Positions 37,167 through 45,781 of a stretch of 64,000 nt of DNA are shown here, one piece after another. Each line of letters opens with the position of its first letter. Within the stretch, counting starts at the first letter, position 1. The position numbers and the translations under genes were made by a program. Location: the NCBI RefSeq assembly GCF_001187435.1, contig NZ_LFXA01000018.1, positions 620,001 to 684,000 on the forward strand. Direction: 5' to 3'. The stretch comes from Streptomyces caatingaensis (GTDB taxonomy: Bacteria; Actinomycetota; Actinomycetes; Streptomycetales; Streptomycetaceae). Below the pieces are notes generated by a model. The model searched no databases. It saw nothing but the letters and a program-made list of their open reading frames with translations, and had not been told where the DNA came from.

Positions 37167-37766
37167 ATGCCCAAGCGCGTCGACCACGAGGAGAGACGCC
37201 GCCGCATCGCCGAGGCGCTGTGGCGCATCGCCAGCACCAGGGGGCTGGAGGGCGCGAGCATGCGGGACGTGGCCGCCGAGGCCGGCGTCTCGCTCGGGCA
37301 GCTCCAGCACTACTTCGCCACCAAGGACGAGCTGATCGTCTTCGCCCTGGAGCACATCAGCGGCCTGGGCGAGGAGCGCATCCGCCGCCGCATCGCCGCG
37401 ATCACCGAGGACCCCGCCCCGCGCACCGTCCTGCGCGAGTGCGCGGCCGGGATGCTGCCGCTGGACGACGAGAGCCGCACCGGACTCCTCGTCGGGATCG
37501 CCTACTTCATCCGCGCCCTGGGCGACGAGCGGCTGCGCCGCCACGCGCAGGAGGGGCAGCCCGCGCTGCGCGGCTTCCTCGCCGGCCAGTTCCGGCAGGC
37601 CGCCGAGAGCGGCGAGACGGTGCCCGGGCTCGACCCCGACACCGAGGCGATGCTGCTCATCGCGCTCACGGACGGGCTGACCAGCTCCGCGCTGCTGGAG
37701 GTGATCACGCCGGAGGAGGCGCTGGAGCTTCTCGACCGCCATCTGGACCGGCTCTTCGTGGCCTGA
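37167..37766 (+). CDS. TetR-family regulator
   Basis: The protein has 199 residues. The N-terminal HTH reads EERRRRIAEALWRIASTRGL and AGVSLGQLQHYFATKDELIV. GVSLGQLQHYF is typical of the BetI/TetR subgroup with a TetR_C_6-like ligand domain. The ATG at 37167 follows GGAGAGG. It is divergent from the PH-domain operon and flanked by the large inverted repeat, so it likely represses that operon and itself. Ligand unknown. Confidence 0.88.
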   Translation: MPKRVDHEERRRRIAEALWRIASTRGLEGASMRDVAAEAGVSLGQLQHYFATKDELIVFALEHISGLGEERIRRRIAAITEDPAPRTVLRECAAGMLPLDDESRTGLLVGIAYFIRALGDERLRRHAQEGQPALRGFLAGQFRQAAESGETVPGLDPDTEAMLLIALTDGLTSSALLEVITPEEALELLDRHLDRLFVA

Positions 37767-37811
37767 GACGGACCGGGACGGCATCCCGGAGCCGCCCGGC
37801 CCGCGGGGGCC

Positions 37812-39902
37812 TCACGCCCGCCGCGCCGCACGGTTGCGTCCGCCCGGCCCCGGCGACAGCGCCGCCGCCAGCTCGTCGAGCGCGTCCACCAGCAGCTCCG
37901 CGCCGCGTATCGCGACGCCCCGGTCGCCCTCGGCCGCGCACCAGGCGGTCAGCACGGCGCGCGGGCCCGCCCAGTCCAGGGCCCGCCGCTCCCGCACCGC
38001 GGCCACCGCGGCGGGCAGGGCGGCGCGCAGCGCCCCGGCGAACTCCCCGGCGTAGGGGGAGGGTGGGGCGTCACGCTCCGGAATGTGCGCCTCCATGAGC
38101 ATCGTCACCCGGCCCATGGTGGCCAGCGCCGCGTCCGCCGCGCGCTCCGCGGTACGGGAGAGGCCCCGGTGCCGCACGGGCTCCTTGAGGGCGCGTTCCG
38201 CCGTCTCCTCCCACCCGGTGCGTGCCGCCCGGGAGTCGAGCAGGGCGTCGCGCACCCGGCGCGCGCGGTGCCCGCCGGGACGCGCGTACGCGTCGAGGAC
38301 GGCCAGGCAGTACGCGCCGTTGGCGGCCAGCCAGTCGGCGAGCCGGTCGCGCAGCCGCCGGGTCTCCCACACCGGGAACAGCGCGTAGGCGGCCATCGCC
38401 AGCAGCCCGCCCAGCAGCGTGAGCGCCACCCGGGCCTGCACGGTCTGCGACCAGCCCTCGCCGACCATGCCGAGCAGGAAGACGACGTACGCGCCGATGC
38501 ACGCCGAGGCCACGACGTAGCCGGTGCCCATGAGCAGGTACAGCAGCCCGACGCAGGCCACCGCGAGCGCCGCCGACACGTACACCCCCGGGTGCAGCAG
38601 CGTCGCGAGGGCCGCGGCCAGGAGCACCCCGACGACCGTGCCGGCGAACCGGGCCACCCCGCGCGAGAAGGTCCGCGCGAAGTCCGGCCGCATGATCATC
38701 ACCGAGGCCATGGGTGCCCAGTAGCCGTGGCCGAGCGGCAGCGCGGCGCCCAGCACGTAGCCCACGGACGCGACCGCCGCGACCCGTACGGCGTGCCGGG
38801 CCACGGGCGACGACCAGGTGGCCTCGCGGCGGACCGCCCGCAGGGCGACCGGGATCAGCCGGGGGACGGTGGGCCGCAGCAGGGGCCGGCGCTCGCCGGA
38901 ACGGCGGGCGGTGCCCGGCGGTTCGTCGCCCTCCTCGACCACGTCGCCCAGCAGCGCGATCAGCCGGTACGCGGAGCGGCGCGCCGCCCCGGTGAGCATC
39001 GGGCCCTCCTCGGGCACCTGGAGGACGGCCAGCGCCTCGGGCGGCAGCCGCACCGGGCGGCCCCAGCGGACGGCCCGCGCGACGGCGTCCAGCACGGCCG
39101 CCGCCGCGCCCAGCAGGTCGCGGACCCGGTCGCGCTCGGGCCCCTCGGGGGGCGCCCCGACCACGGGGTCGGCCAGCGCCGCCAGCACGGGCCGCAGCCG
39201 CTCGGCGAGCCCGCGCGGACCGCCCAGTTCGCGCGGGCGGTTGCGGGCCTGGCGCGGCGTGAGCTCGGCCGCGCTGCGGGCCTCCATCAGCGGCTGCGGG
39301 TCGAAGCGGGCCACCGGGTCGTGGCGCAGCCGGCGCGCGTAGTCGGCCTCGGCGGCCAGCGCGTCGGCGAGCGCGTCCCGCTGCCGGCCCCAGGGTCTGA
39401 TGGGGAACAGGACGATGAGCAGCGCCTGGACGACGCCGCCGACGGAGATCAGGGCGGCGTGCTCGGCCGCGCCCGCGACGGAGGTCGGCAGGGTGACCGT
39501 GACCAGCATGACCGCCACGGTCTGCGTGGCCACCAGCCCGGAGACCGGGCCGACCGCCCACGCCATGCCGGACAGCAGCGTCCACACGGCCAGCAGCAGG
39601 ACGAACAGGACGTGGCTGTAGGCGGCGAGGTAGCCGAGGAAGGTGCTGACGCCCAGTCCGGCGGCCACCCCCAGGGCCAGCACCGGCCGCGGCCGCCAGC
39701 TCTGCTGGAAGGTCGCGAGCCCCGCGGCGAACGCGCCGAAGGCGGACGACACGGCGAGGGCGGGCGAGCCGAAGGCGAGGAGCAGCGCCACGACGAGGGC
39801 GACGCCGGCGGCGGCGCGGAGGGTGACGAGGGGTTCGAGCCTGGCCCGCTCGACGGTCAGCCCGGCGCGGGCGGTCTCCTTGAGCGCGCTCAACCAGGGC
39901 AT
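37812..39902 (-). CDS. FUSC-family membrane protein (aromatic acid exporter-like)
   Basis: The protein has 696 residues in two repeats of a membrane bundle followed by a soluble helical domain, the FUSC/ArAE layout. The first bundle covers about residues 25-165 (LRAAAGVALVVALLLAFGSP, TQTVAVMLVTVTLP), the second about 390-530 (HAVRVAAVASVGYVLGAALP, YWAPMASVMIMRPDFARTFS, the FUSC hallmark RPDFARTFSRGVAR). Relatives (YccS, AaeB) export aromatic acids or other small molecules. The ATG at 39902 begins MPWLSALKETARAGLTVERA. A related gene lies at 41903-44073, on the far side of the sigma-CAP gene. Confidence 0.87.
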   Translation of the reverse strand: MPWLSALKETARAGLTVERARLEPLVTLRAAAGVALVVALLLAFGSPALAVSSAFGAFAAGLATFQQSWRPRPVLALGVAAGLGVSTFLGYLAAYSHVLFVLLLAVWTLLSGMAWAVGPVSGLVATQTVAVMLVTVTLPTSVAGAAEHAALISVGGVVQALLIVLFPIRPWGRQRDALADALAAEADYARRLRHDPVARFDPQPLMEARSAAELTPRQARNRPRELGGPRGLAERLRPVLAALADPVVGAPPEGPERDRVRDLLGAAAAVLDAVARAVRWGRPVRLPPEALAVLQVPEEGPMLTGAARRSAYRLIALLGDVVEEGDEPPGTARRSGERRPLLRPTVPRLIPVALRAVRREATWSSPVARHAVRVAAVASVGYVLGAALPLGHGYWAPMASVMIMRPDFARTFSRGVARFAGTVVGVLLAAALATLLHPGVYVSAALAVACVGLLYLLMGTGYVVASACIGAYVVFLLGMVGEGWSQTVQARVALTLLGGLLAMAAYALFPVWETRRLRDRLADWLAANGAYCLAVLDAYARPGGHRARRVRDALLDSRAARTGWEETAERALKEPVRHRGLSRTAERAADAALATMGRVTMLMEAHIPERDAPPSPYAGEFAGALRAALPAAVAAVRERRALDWAGPRAVLTAWCAAEGDRGVAIRGAELLVDALDELAAALSPGPGGRNRAARRA

Positions 39903-39979
39903 GCGTCCGAGCTTACGGTCCCGCCCGGCAATCCGGACGGTCCGGTTCCGGTGGGGGAGGGGCGGGGCCGGAGCGTACC

Positions 39980-40095
39980 CCCGCCCCGCCCGGCCCCAAA
40001 TTTTCTGAATTTCTGTTATCCGGCCCCATGCCCTTCCATCTCCTAGGTGCCGGCCCACCGAGGCCGGCAGCCGAACGAAGAGAGGTGCACAAGGC
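39980..40095 (+). promoter_or_regulatory. AT-rich promoter region of the sigma-CAP gene
   Basis: A conspicuous low-GC segment at 39997-40020 contains AAATT and AATTT as a short inverted repeat, followed by TTATCC. It sits in the divergent gap between a FUSC gene and the sigma-CAP gene, about 80-100 bases before the GTG. The GGAAC/CGTC-like pair typical of ECF autoregulated promoters was not seen. AGAGAGG about 12 bases before the GTG is the probable ribosome binding site. Confidence 0.4.
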
Positions 40096-41766
40096 GTGAG
40101 GACCGAGATCGACGCCGCCCGGATCGAGGCGGCGCGGGCCGGGGACACGGCGGCGCAGGACGAGCTCGTCGCCGCCTGCCTGCCGCTCGTCTACAACATC
40201 GTCGGCCGGGCCCTGGGCGGGCACGCGGACGTGGACGACGTCGTCCAGGAGACGATGCTCCGCGTCGTCAACGGCCTGGACGGCCTCCGCGACCCCGCGG
40301 GCTTCCGCTCCTGGCTGGTCGCCATCACCACCAACCAGATACGCGCGCACTGGCGCGAGCGGCTCCCCGAGACCCCGGACGGCGCCCGGCCGGCCGAAGT
40401 GCCCGACCCCGCTTCCGACTTCGTCGCCGTGACCATCGTCCGGCTCGGCCTGGAGGGCCAGCGCCGCGAGGTCGCCGAGGCGACCCGCTGGCTCGACGAC
40501 GGGGAGCGCGAGGTCCTCTCGCTGTGGTGGCTGGAGGCCGCCGGCGAGCTGACCCGCGCCGAGGTCGCCACCGCGCTCGGCCTCACCCCGCAGCACACCG
40601 CCGTCCGCGTCCAGCGCATCAAGGAGCGGCTCGACACCGCCCGCGGGGTCGTCCGCGCCCTCGCCGCCTCCCCGCGCTGCCCCGAACTCACCGCCCTCGT
40701 CGCCCCCTGGGACGGCGTCCCCTCCGCCCTGTGGCGCAAGCGCGTCGCCCGCCACGCGCGGACCTGCGCGGCCTGCGGCGGCGCGTGGTCACAGCTCGTC
40801 CCCGCCGAGGGCCTCCTCGTCGGCCTCGGCCTCGTCCCCGTCACCGGCGCGCTCCTCGGCTGGTGGGGCCGCGGGGCGGTGCTGCGCACGGAGTCCGCGG
40901 CCGCCACCGCGCGGCCCGCGCCCGCGCCCGTCCGCACCGGCGGCCGCCGGGGGGCGCGCCGCCGGCCCGCGAAGGGCAAGCGGGTGGCGGCCGGCGCCGC
41001 CGTCCTCGCCGTCGTGGCCGGCGCGGCCGTGATCGGCGGATCGGACCTCTTCGGCGACGACCGCGCGGTGACCGAGCCGAGCACCCGGGCGGCGAGCGAG
41101 GCGGGCCGGGTGATGCCGCTGGGCGACCGCACGGCGACCCTCTCCGCCTCGCCGGGCAGCACCCCCTCCGCCTCCCCGGGCGGGGAGGACAAGGGGAAGG
41201 GGAAGGAGAAGGGCAAGGACAAGGACGGGGACAAGGGGGAGAGGACCCGCACCCCGGCCGCGCAGGACACCGTCAGGGCGGAGCGTTCGCGCCCCGCCCC
41301 CGCCACGGCCGGCCCCACCCCCTCGCCCGCCCGACCGACCGCCCGCCCCACCGTGCGGACCGCCCCCCGCCCCGACGGGGCCGGCGGCTCGCTGGAGCAG
41401 CAGGTCGCCGACCTCGTCAACGCCGAGCGCGCCAAGGCCGGTTGCTCACCCCTCACCACCAACGCGCAGCTCGCGCGCGCCGCCCGGGGGCACTCCGACG
41501 ACATGGCGGCCCGCGGCTTCTTCGACCACACCAACCCCGACGGCAAGGGCCCCGGCGACCGCATCACGGCCGCCGGCTACCGGTGGACGACGTACGGCGA
41601 GAACATCGCCTACGGACAGCGGACCCCCGCCGCCGTCATGGACAGCTGGATGCACAGCTCCGGCCACCGCGCCAACATCCTCAACTGCTCCTTCGAGGAG
41701 ATCGGCGTCGGCGTCAACCAGGCCCCGGGCGGCCCCCGCTGGACCCAGGTCTTCGGAGCCCGCTGA
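40096..41766 (+). CDS. ECF-type sigma factor fused to zinc finger, membrane region and CAP/SCP domain
   Basis: The predicted protein has 556 residues. Sigma region 2 includes HADVDDVVQETMLRVVNGLD (about 40-62), and region 4 a helix-turn-helix with LTRAEVATALGLTPQHTAVR (about 151-172). RHARTCAACGGAW near 218-230 is the H-x3-C-x2-C zinc-binding motif of anti-sigma factors. Hydrophobic segments follow at about 237-257 (LVGLGLVPVTGALLGWW) and 296-316 (VAAGAAVLAVVAGAAVIGG). A Lys/Pro/Ser-rich linker then leads to a C-terminal CAP domain (about 430-556) with HSDDMAARGFFDHTNPDG, GENIAYG and WMHSSGHRANILN. So sigma, anti-sigma-like and a usually secreted domain share one chain. With one helix the CAP domain is outside, with two inside. 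No frameshift was seen along the frame. FUSC genes flank it on both sides. Confidence 0.85.
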   Translation: MRTEIDAARIEAARAGDTAAQDELVAACLPLVYNIVGRALGGHADVDDVVQETMLRVVNGLDGLRDPAGFRSWLVAITTNQIRAHWRERLPETPDGARPAEVPDPASDFVAVTIVRLGLEGQRREVAEATRWLDDGEREVLSLWWLEAAGELTRAEVATALGLTPQHTAVRVQRIKERLDTARGVVRALAASPRCPELTALVAPWDGVPSALWRKRVARHARTCAACGGAWSQLVPAEGLLVGLGLVPVTGALLGWWGRGAVLRTESAAATARPAPAPVRTGGRRGARRRPAKGKRVAAGAAVLAVVAGAAVIGGSDLFGDDRAVTEPSTRAASEAGRVMPLGDRTATLSASPGSTPSASPGGEDKGKGKEKGKDKDGDKGERTRTPAAQDTVRAERSRPAPATAGPTPSPARPTARPTVRTAPRPDGAGGSLEQQVADLVNAERAKAGCSPLTTNAQLARAARGHSDDMAARGFFDHTNPDGKGPGDRITAAGYRWTTYGENIAYGQRTPAAVMDSWMHSSGHRANILNCSFEEIGVGVNQAPGGPRWTQVFGAR

Positions 41767-41800
41767 GGAAACGATCCCGCGCGAACGCCGCCGCGCCCCG

Positions 41801-41838
41801 GCCCCGGCCCGGCCGGCCGAACCGGCCGGCCGCCCGGG
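41801..41838. terminator. Possible hairpin after the sigma-CAP gene
   Basis: GGCCGGCC (41811-41818) and GGCCGGCC (41825-41832) are self-complementary blocks that can pair around GAAACC, within a wider C/G-rich inverted context. It begins about 40 bases after the sigma-CAP stop. No T-run follows, and random pairing is common at this GC content. Confidence 0.35.
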
Positions 41839-41902
41839 TTGCGGGGGTGAACGGGAGCGTTCAGGGTGACGGTGTGAGCCGTCACCGCCCCGCCGGCACC
41901 CC

Positions 41903-44073
41903 GTGATCCGGCCCGTCGCGTGGCTGCTGCGGCAGCCCGGCGGGCCGCAGGCCGCGCGCCGTGCCGTGTGGGTGGTCCTGGCCGGATGCCCCGGCTTCTC
42001 CGTCCTGAACTACGCCCTGCACCGGCAGACCATGGCGATGTTCGCCGTCTTCGGCGCCCTGCCGCTCGTCCTGTTCTGCACGCTTCCCGGCCCGCCGCGC
42101 TCGCGGGTCCGCGTCCTGCTCCTCACCCTCCCCGCCGGCCTCCTCGCCGTCACCGCCGGCACCCTCCTCGCCGCCCACGACTGGACCGCCGCCCTCGGCC
42201 TGTTCGCCGTCGGCTTCGCCGTCTCCTTCCTGGGCGCCGGCGGCCCCCGCCCCGCCGCCGTGGCCGCCGCGCTCCAGCTCTACTACGTGCTGCCCTGCTT
42301 CCCGCCCTACGTCCCCGGCCAGCTCGGCGACCGGCTGGCCGGCCTCACCCTCGGCTTCCTGCTGACCGGCACCGCGGACCTCCTGCTGTGGCGCGACCCG
42401 CCCCCCGTCCCCTACCGCACCTTCCTCGCCGACGCGACGGCCGCGACGGCGGAGTACTGCGCCGCCACCGCGCGCCTCCTCGACGGCGAGGGCGGCGCGG
42501 GCGGCCCGGGCGACGACGCCCCGGCCGCCGTCCGCGAGGCCGGACTGGCCACCGACCACGCCCTGGAGGCCACCCTCCTCTCCCGCGTCCCGCCCGACTC
42601 CCGCCCCGCCTCCGTCTCCCTGCGCGACCGCGGCCTCAACCACACCCGCGCCGCCGTCGGCCACGTCCGCACCCGGCTCGACGGCGTCGCCGTCGACGCC
42701 CACGAACCCGACGCGGACGCCGCCCGCCTCCTCCGCGTCTCCGCCGCCGGCCTCCGGCACACCGCCGAGGCCCTCCGCTCCGGCTCCCCGGCCCTCACCC
42801 GCGCCGACGACGAACTCGCCGACGCCCTCGTCGCGTTCGACACCGACCGCGCGCGGCGCCTCACCGGGGCACCCGCCCCCGAGCGGCTGCGCCAGGACGC
42901 CGCCGTCCGCGCCGTCGCCGAGGGCGTCCTCGTCGCCCGGCAGGCCGCCCGCATCGCCCTCGGCGACCGCCTCGACGCCCGGTGGCGCCGCACCGCCGGC
43001 CCGTTCGCCTACGCCACCGTCCCCTCCGCCGTCTGGTGGTGGCGCCGGCTGTCCGTCCACCTCACCCCGCGCTCCGTCCTCCTGCGCAACGCCCTGCGCA
43101 TCGCCGTCGCCCTCGCCTGCGCCCGCCTGGTCGCGGGCGCGCTGAGCCTGCCGCACGGCTTCTGGGTGCTGCTCGCCACCCTCAGCCTGATGCGCACCTC
43201 CGCCGCCGACACCCGCGCCGCCCTGCTGCCCGCCTTCGCCGGCACCGCCCTCGGCGCCCTGGTCTCCGTCGGCCTGCTGGAGGCCGTCGGCCAACGCCCG
43301 CTCGTCTACGCCCTGCTGACGCCCGTCGTCTTCCTGCTCGGCTTCGGCTTCGCGCCCGTCGCCGGGCCGATGTGGACGCAGGCGGTCATGACCCTCACCT
43401 TCATGGTCCTCTTCGGACAGGTCGCCTACCCCGGCTGGGACCTGCCCGCCCTCCGCTTCGTCAACGTCGTCGTCGGCGGCCTCATCGGCGCCGCCGCCGC
43501 GCTGCTCGCCTGGCCGCGCGGCGCGTACGGGCAACTCCGCGACGACATCGGCGAGTTCCTCGTCCGCTCCGCCGCCGGCTGCCGGGCCGTCGCCGGACGG
43601 CTGTGCCACACCGGCCACGACGGTGCGGCGGACGTGCTGCTCCCCGCCCGCCGCGCCATGCTCCTCGCCCAGGCGACGCACCTGGAGTACAGCGGCGAGG
43701 CGCCGCGCGGCGGCACCGCTCCACCGACCCGCCCTGGGGCGCGTACATGCTCGCCGGGTACGCCGTCGTCACCGGCGGCACCCTCCTCCTCGGCCGCCAC
43801 CGGGCCGACGCCCACGACCCGCCCCCGCCGGACGCGGCCGCCGAACTGACCGCGCTCGCCGAGCGGGTGGCCGGCGAGTGCGTCCGCTCCGCCAGGGCCC
43901 TCGACCGTCCCCGGGCGCCCGGCCCCCTCGCCGACCCCAACCCCGCGCACGCCTCCGGCCCCCTCCGCGTCGCCGAACGCACCTCCACCGCCGACCTCCT
44001 GCTCATCGCCGACGCGGAGGCGTGGCTGACGGCGGTGGCGCGGGACGCCGTGCGGGCGCGCGGCGCGGGCTGA
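41903..44073 (+). pseudogene. FUSC-family membrane protein, frameshifted near its 3' end
   Basis: The frame from GTG 41903 encodes a FUSC protein with two membrane bundles (RRAVWVVLAGCPGFSVLNYA early; NALRIAVALACARLVAGALS, HGFWVLLATLSLMRTSAADT in the second). At 43711-43725 it changes into arginine/proline-rich nonsense ending at 43849. The protein-like sequence continues in another frame, DPPWGAYMLAGYAVVTGGTL through LLIADAEAWLTAVARDAVRA, to the stop at 44073. Adding one C in ACCGCTCCACC restores a continuous reading of about 723 residues, so one base is missing. This is a recent mutation or a sequencing error. It is a second FUSC gene in this locus, 136 bases after the sigma-CAP gene and possibly co-transcribed with it. 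Confidence 0.85.
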
Positions 44074-44079
44074 CGCCGC

Positions 44080-44109
44080 TTGACCCTGACACCGGTGTCA
44101 GGCTTTAGC
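44080..44109 (+). promoter_or_regulatory. MerR-type promoter with perfect 18-bp palindromic operator
   Basis: TTGACC (-35, 44080-44085) and TTTAGC (-10, 44104-44109) are separated by 18 bases, or 19 if the -10 is read as TTAGCG. The gap is filled by the palindrome CCTGACACCGGTGTCAGG (44085-44102). An over-long spacer with a dyad between the boxes is the mark of MerR-family-activated promoters. The hydrolase ATG at 44118 lies only eight bases past the -10 box, so the mRNA should be leaderless. Confidence 0.72.
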
Positions 44110-44117
44110 GTCCGGTC

Positions 44118-44900
44118 ATGACTTCTTCCGCTTCCTTCGGCCGGGTCGTCCGCGGCACCGGCCCCGGCCTCCTGCTCGCGCACGGCGCGGGCGGCGGCAC
44201 CGACGCCAACTACGGCCCCCTCCTGGACGGTCTGGCCGCCCGCCGCACCGTCGTCGGCCCCGACTACCCCGGCACCGGCCGCACCCCGCGCGCCACCGCG
44301 CCCCTCACCCTGGACGGACTGGCGGACGGACTCGTGGCCGCCGCCGACGAGGAGGGCCTCGGGACGTTCGCCGTCAGCGGCTACTCCCTGGGCGCGGCCG
44401 TCGCCGTACGGATCGCCGCCCGGCACCCCGAGCGCGTCACCGGCCTCGTCCTCACCGCCGGCTTCGCCCGCCCCAACCCGCGCTTCCGCCTCGCGGCGCG
44501 GCTGTGGCGCGACCTGCTCGCCGAGGACGACGGGCACGCGAGGCTCGCCGCGTTCGTCTCCCTGCTCGGGACGGGGGCGCCGGCGCTGGACGCGCTGCCA
44601 CAGGACGCCTTCGACGCGGCCCTCCGCGAGACGGCGGCGACCGTACCGCCGGGGACGGACGACCACGTGGACCTGTGCGAGCGGGTGGACGTCACGGCCG
44701 ACCTGGCCGGGATCCGGGTGCCCACGCTGGTGATCTCCACCGCGTACGACACGCTCGTCACGCCGCACCTGCACCGGGAGCTGGCGGACGGCATCCCGGG
44801 CGCGCGGTGGGCCGGGCTGGAGAGCGGGCACCTGCCGTTCGCGGAGCGGCCGGGGGAGTGGCTGGAGCTGATCAACGGCTTTCTCGACCGGGTGCGTTGA
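44118..44900 (+). CDS. Alpha/beta hydrolase
   Basis: The protein has 260 residues. LLLAHGAGGGTDANYGPLLD forms the oxyanion region, SGYSLGAAVAVRIAARHPER is the nucleophile elbow (G-Y-S-L-G) with Ser near residue 95, VISTAYDTLVTPHLHRELAD carries the acid, and ESGHLPFAERPGEWLELI the His near 239. All three catalytic residues are intact. Substrate unknown; haloperoxidase-like and esterase-like members look alike. It appears to be controlled by the MerR-type promoter directly upstream; no merR gene is in the window. Confidence 0.87.
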   Translation: MTSSASFGRVVRGTGPGLLLAHGAGGGTDANYGPLLDGLAARRTVVGPDYPGTGRTPRATAPLTLDGLADGLVAAADEEGLGTFAVSGYSLGAAVAVRIAARHPERVTGLVLTAGFARPNPRFRLAARLWRDLLAEDDGHARLAAFVSLLGTGAPALDALPQDAFDAALRETAATVPPGTDDHVDLCERVDVTADLAGIRVPTLVISTAYDTLVTPHLHRELADGIPGARWAGLESGHLPFAERPGEWLELINGFLDRVR

Positions 44901-45056
44901 GCGACGGTGCGGCACACCGTCCGCGCGTGCCTCCCGGGCCGAGGGGCGGGAGCGGACGGACTTCGACCGTGGACCGACGAGGCCGGCCGGTCGTCCGCCC
45001 GGCGTCCGTGACCAGGCCGCTCGGGGCGTGATCGCGCCCCTGCGATGATGGACCGC

Positions 45057-45632
45057 ATGCGTCTCACCGGAACCATCACCCCCGACCGCCCGCTGCTCGT
45101 CCTGGCCGTCGAGGAGGAGGCCGCCCACCTCGACACCGGCCTGCCCGTCCTCCTCACCGGCATAGGCAAGGTCAACGCGGCGGCGTCGCTGGCGACGGTC
45201 CTGGCGCGCGGCGACCGTCCCTCCGCGATCCTCAACCTCGGCACGGCGGGCGCCCTGGCCCCCGGCTGGACGGGCACGCACGAGGTCGCCCAGGTCATCC
45301 AGCACGACATCGACACCCCCGTGCTGAAGGCCCTCACCGGCCGTTCGTACGGCGACGCGCTGGTCGTGCGCGACGGCGCCGGCCCGACGCTCGCCACGGG
45401 CGACCTCTTCGTCGCCGACGAGGCGGCCCGGGCCCGGCTGGCCGCGCACGCGCAGCTGGTGGACATGGAGGGCTACGCCCTCGTGTCGGTCGCCCGCCGC
45501 GCGGACGTCCCGATCCGCCTGATCAAGCACGTCAGCGACGAGGCCGGGGCCGGCGCCGGGCAGACCTGGCAGGAGTCGGTGGACGGCTGCGCGAAGGTGC
45601 TGGCGGAGTGGGTGCGCGACCAGGGCCTCTGA
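45057..45632 (+). CDS. Nucleosidase / nucleoside phosphorylase-like protein
   Basis: The protein has 191 residues of the PNP_UDP_1/MTAN fold. VLLTGIGKVNAAASLATVLA and ILNLGTAGALAPG form the phosphate/ribose pocket, LVDMEGYALVSVARRADVPI is the conserved M-E-(G/A) motif that binds the ribose, and IRLIKHVSDEAG the base-binding acidic residue. It probably hydrolyses an adenosine or related nucleoside. ATG 45057 is chosen because GATGAT (45044-45049) lies seven bases before and may be the -10 box of a leaderless transcript. ATG 45045, inside that box, is the alternative. Confidence 0.8.
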   Translation: MRLTGTITPDRPLLVLAVEEEAAHLDTGLPVLLTGIGKVNAAASLATVLARGDRPSAILNLGTAGALAPGWTGTHEVAQVIQHDIDTPVLKALTGRSYGDALVVRDGAGPTLATGDLFVADEAARARLAAHAQLVDMEGYALVSVARRADVPIRLIKHVSDEAGAGAGQTWQESVDGCAKVLAEWVRDQGL

Positions 45633-45647
45633 GACGGGCGGAGGCCC

Positions 45648-45737
45648 CGGGACGGGCAGGGTCTCCGGGACGGGCAGGGTTTCCGGGACGGGCAGGGTCT
45701 CCGGGACGGGCACGGTCTCCGGGACGGGCACGGTCTC
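45648..45737. repeat. Five tandem 18-bp repeats
   Basis: The unit CGGGACGGGCAGGGTCTC is repeated at 45648, 45666, 45684, 45702 and 45720. Copy 2 has one T in place of C, and copies 4 and 5 share a G-to-C change at position 12. The array lies between two convergent genes and ends 44 bases before the PH-domain gene stop. Open frames across it would encode six-residue repeats but have no start or neighbours that support coding. Confidence 0.9.
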
Positions 45738-45781
45738 GGAGGCGAACCGGCGGCAGCCGGGGCACCGGCTCCGCCGCGCGC

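Noticed and set aside
37812..40148. Longer FUSC start at 40148
   Set aside because: It would overlap the start of the divergent sigma-CAP gene and add residues unlike the family; MPWLSALKETAR is the natural start.
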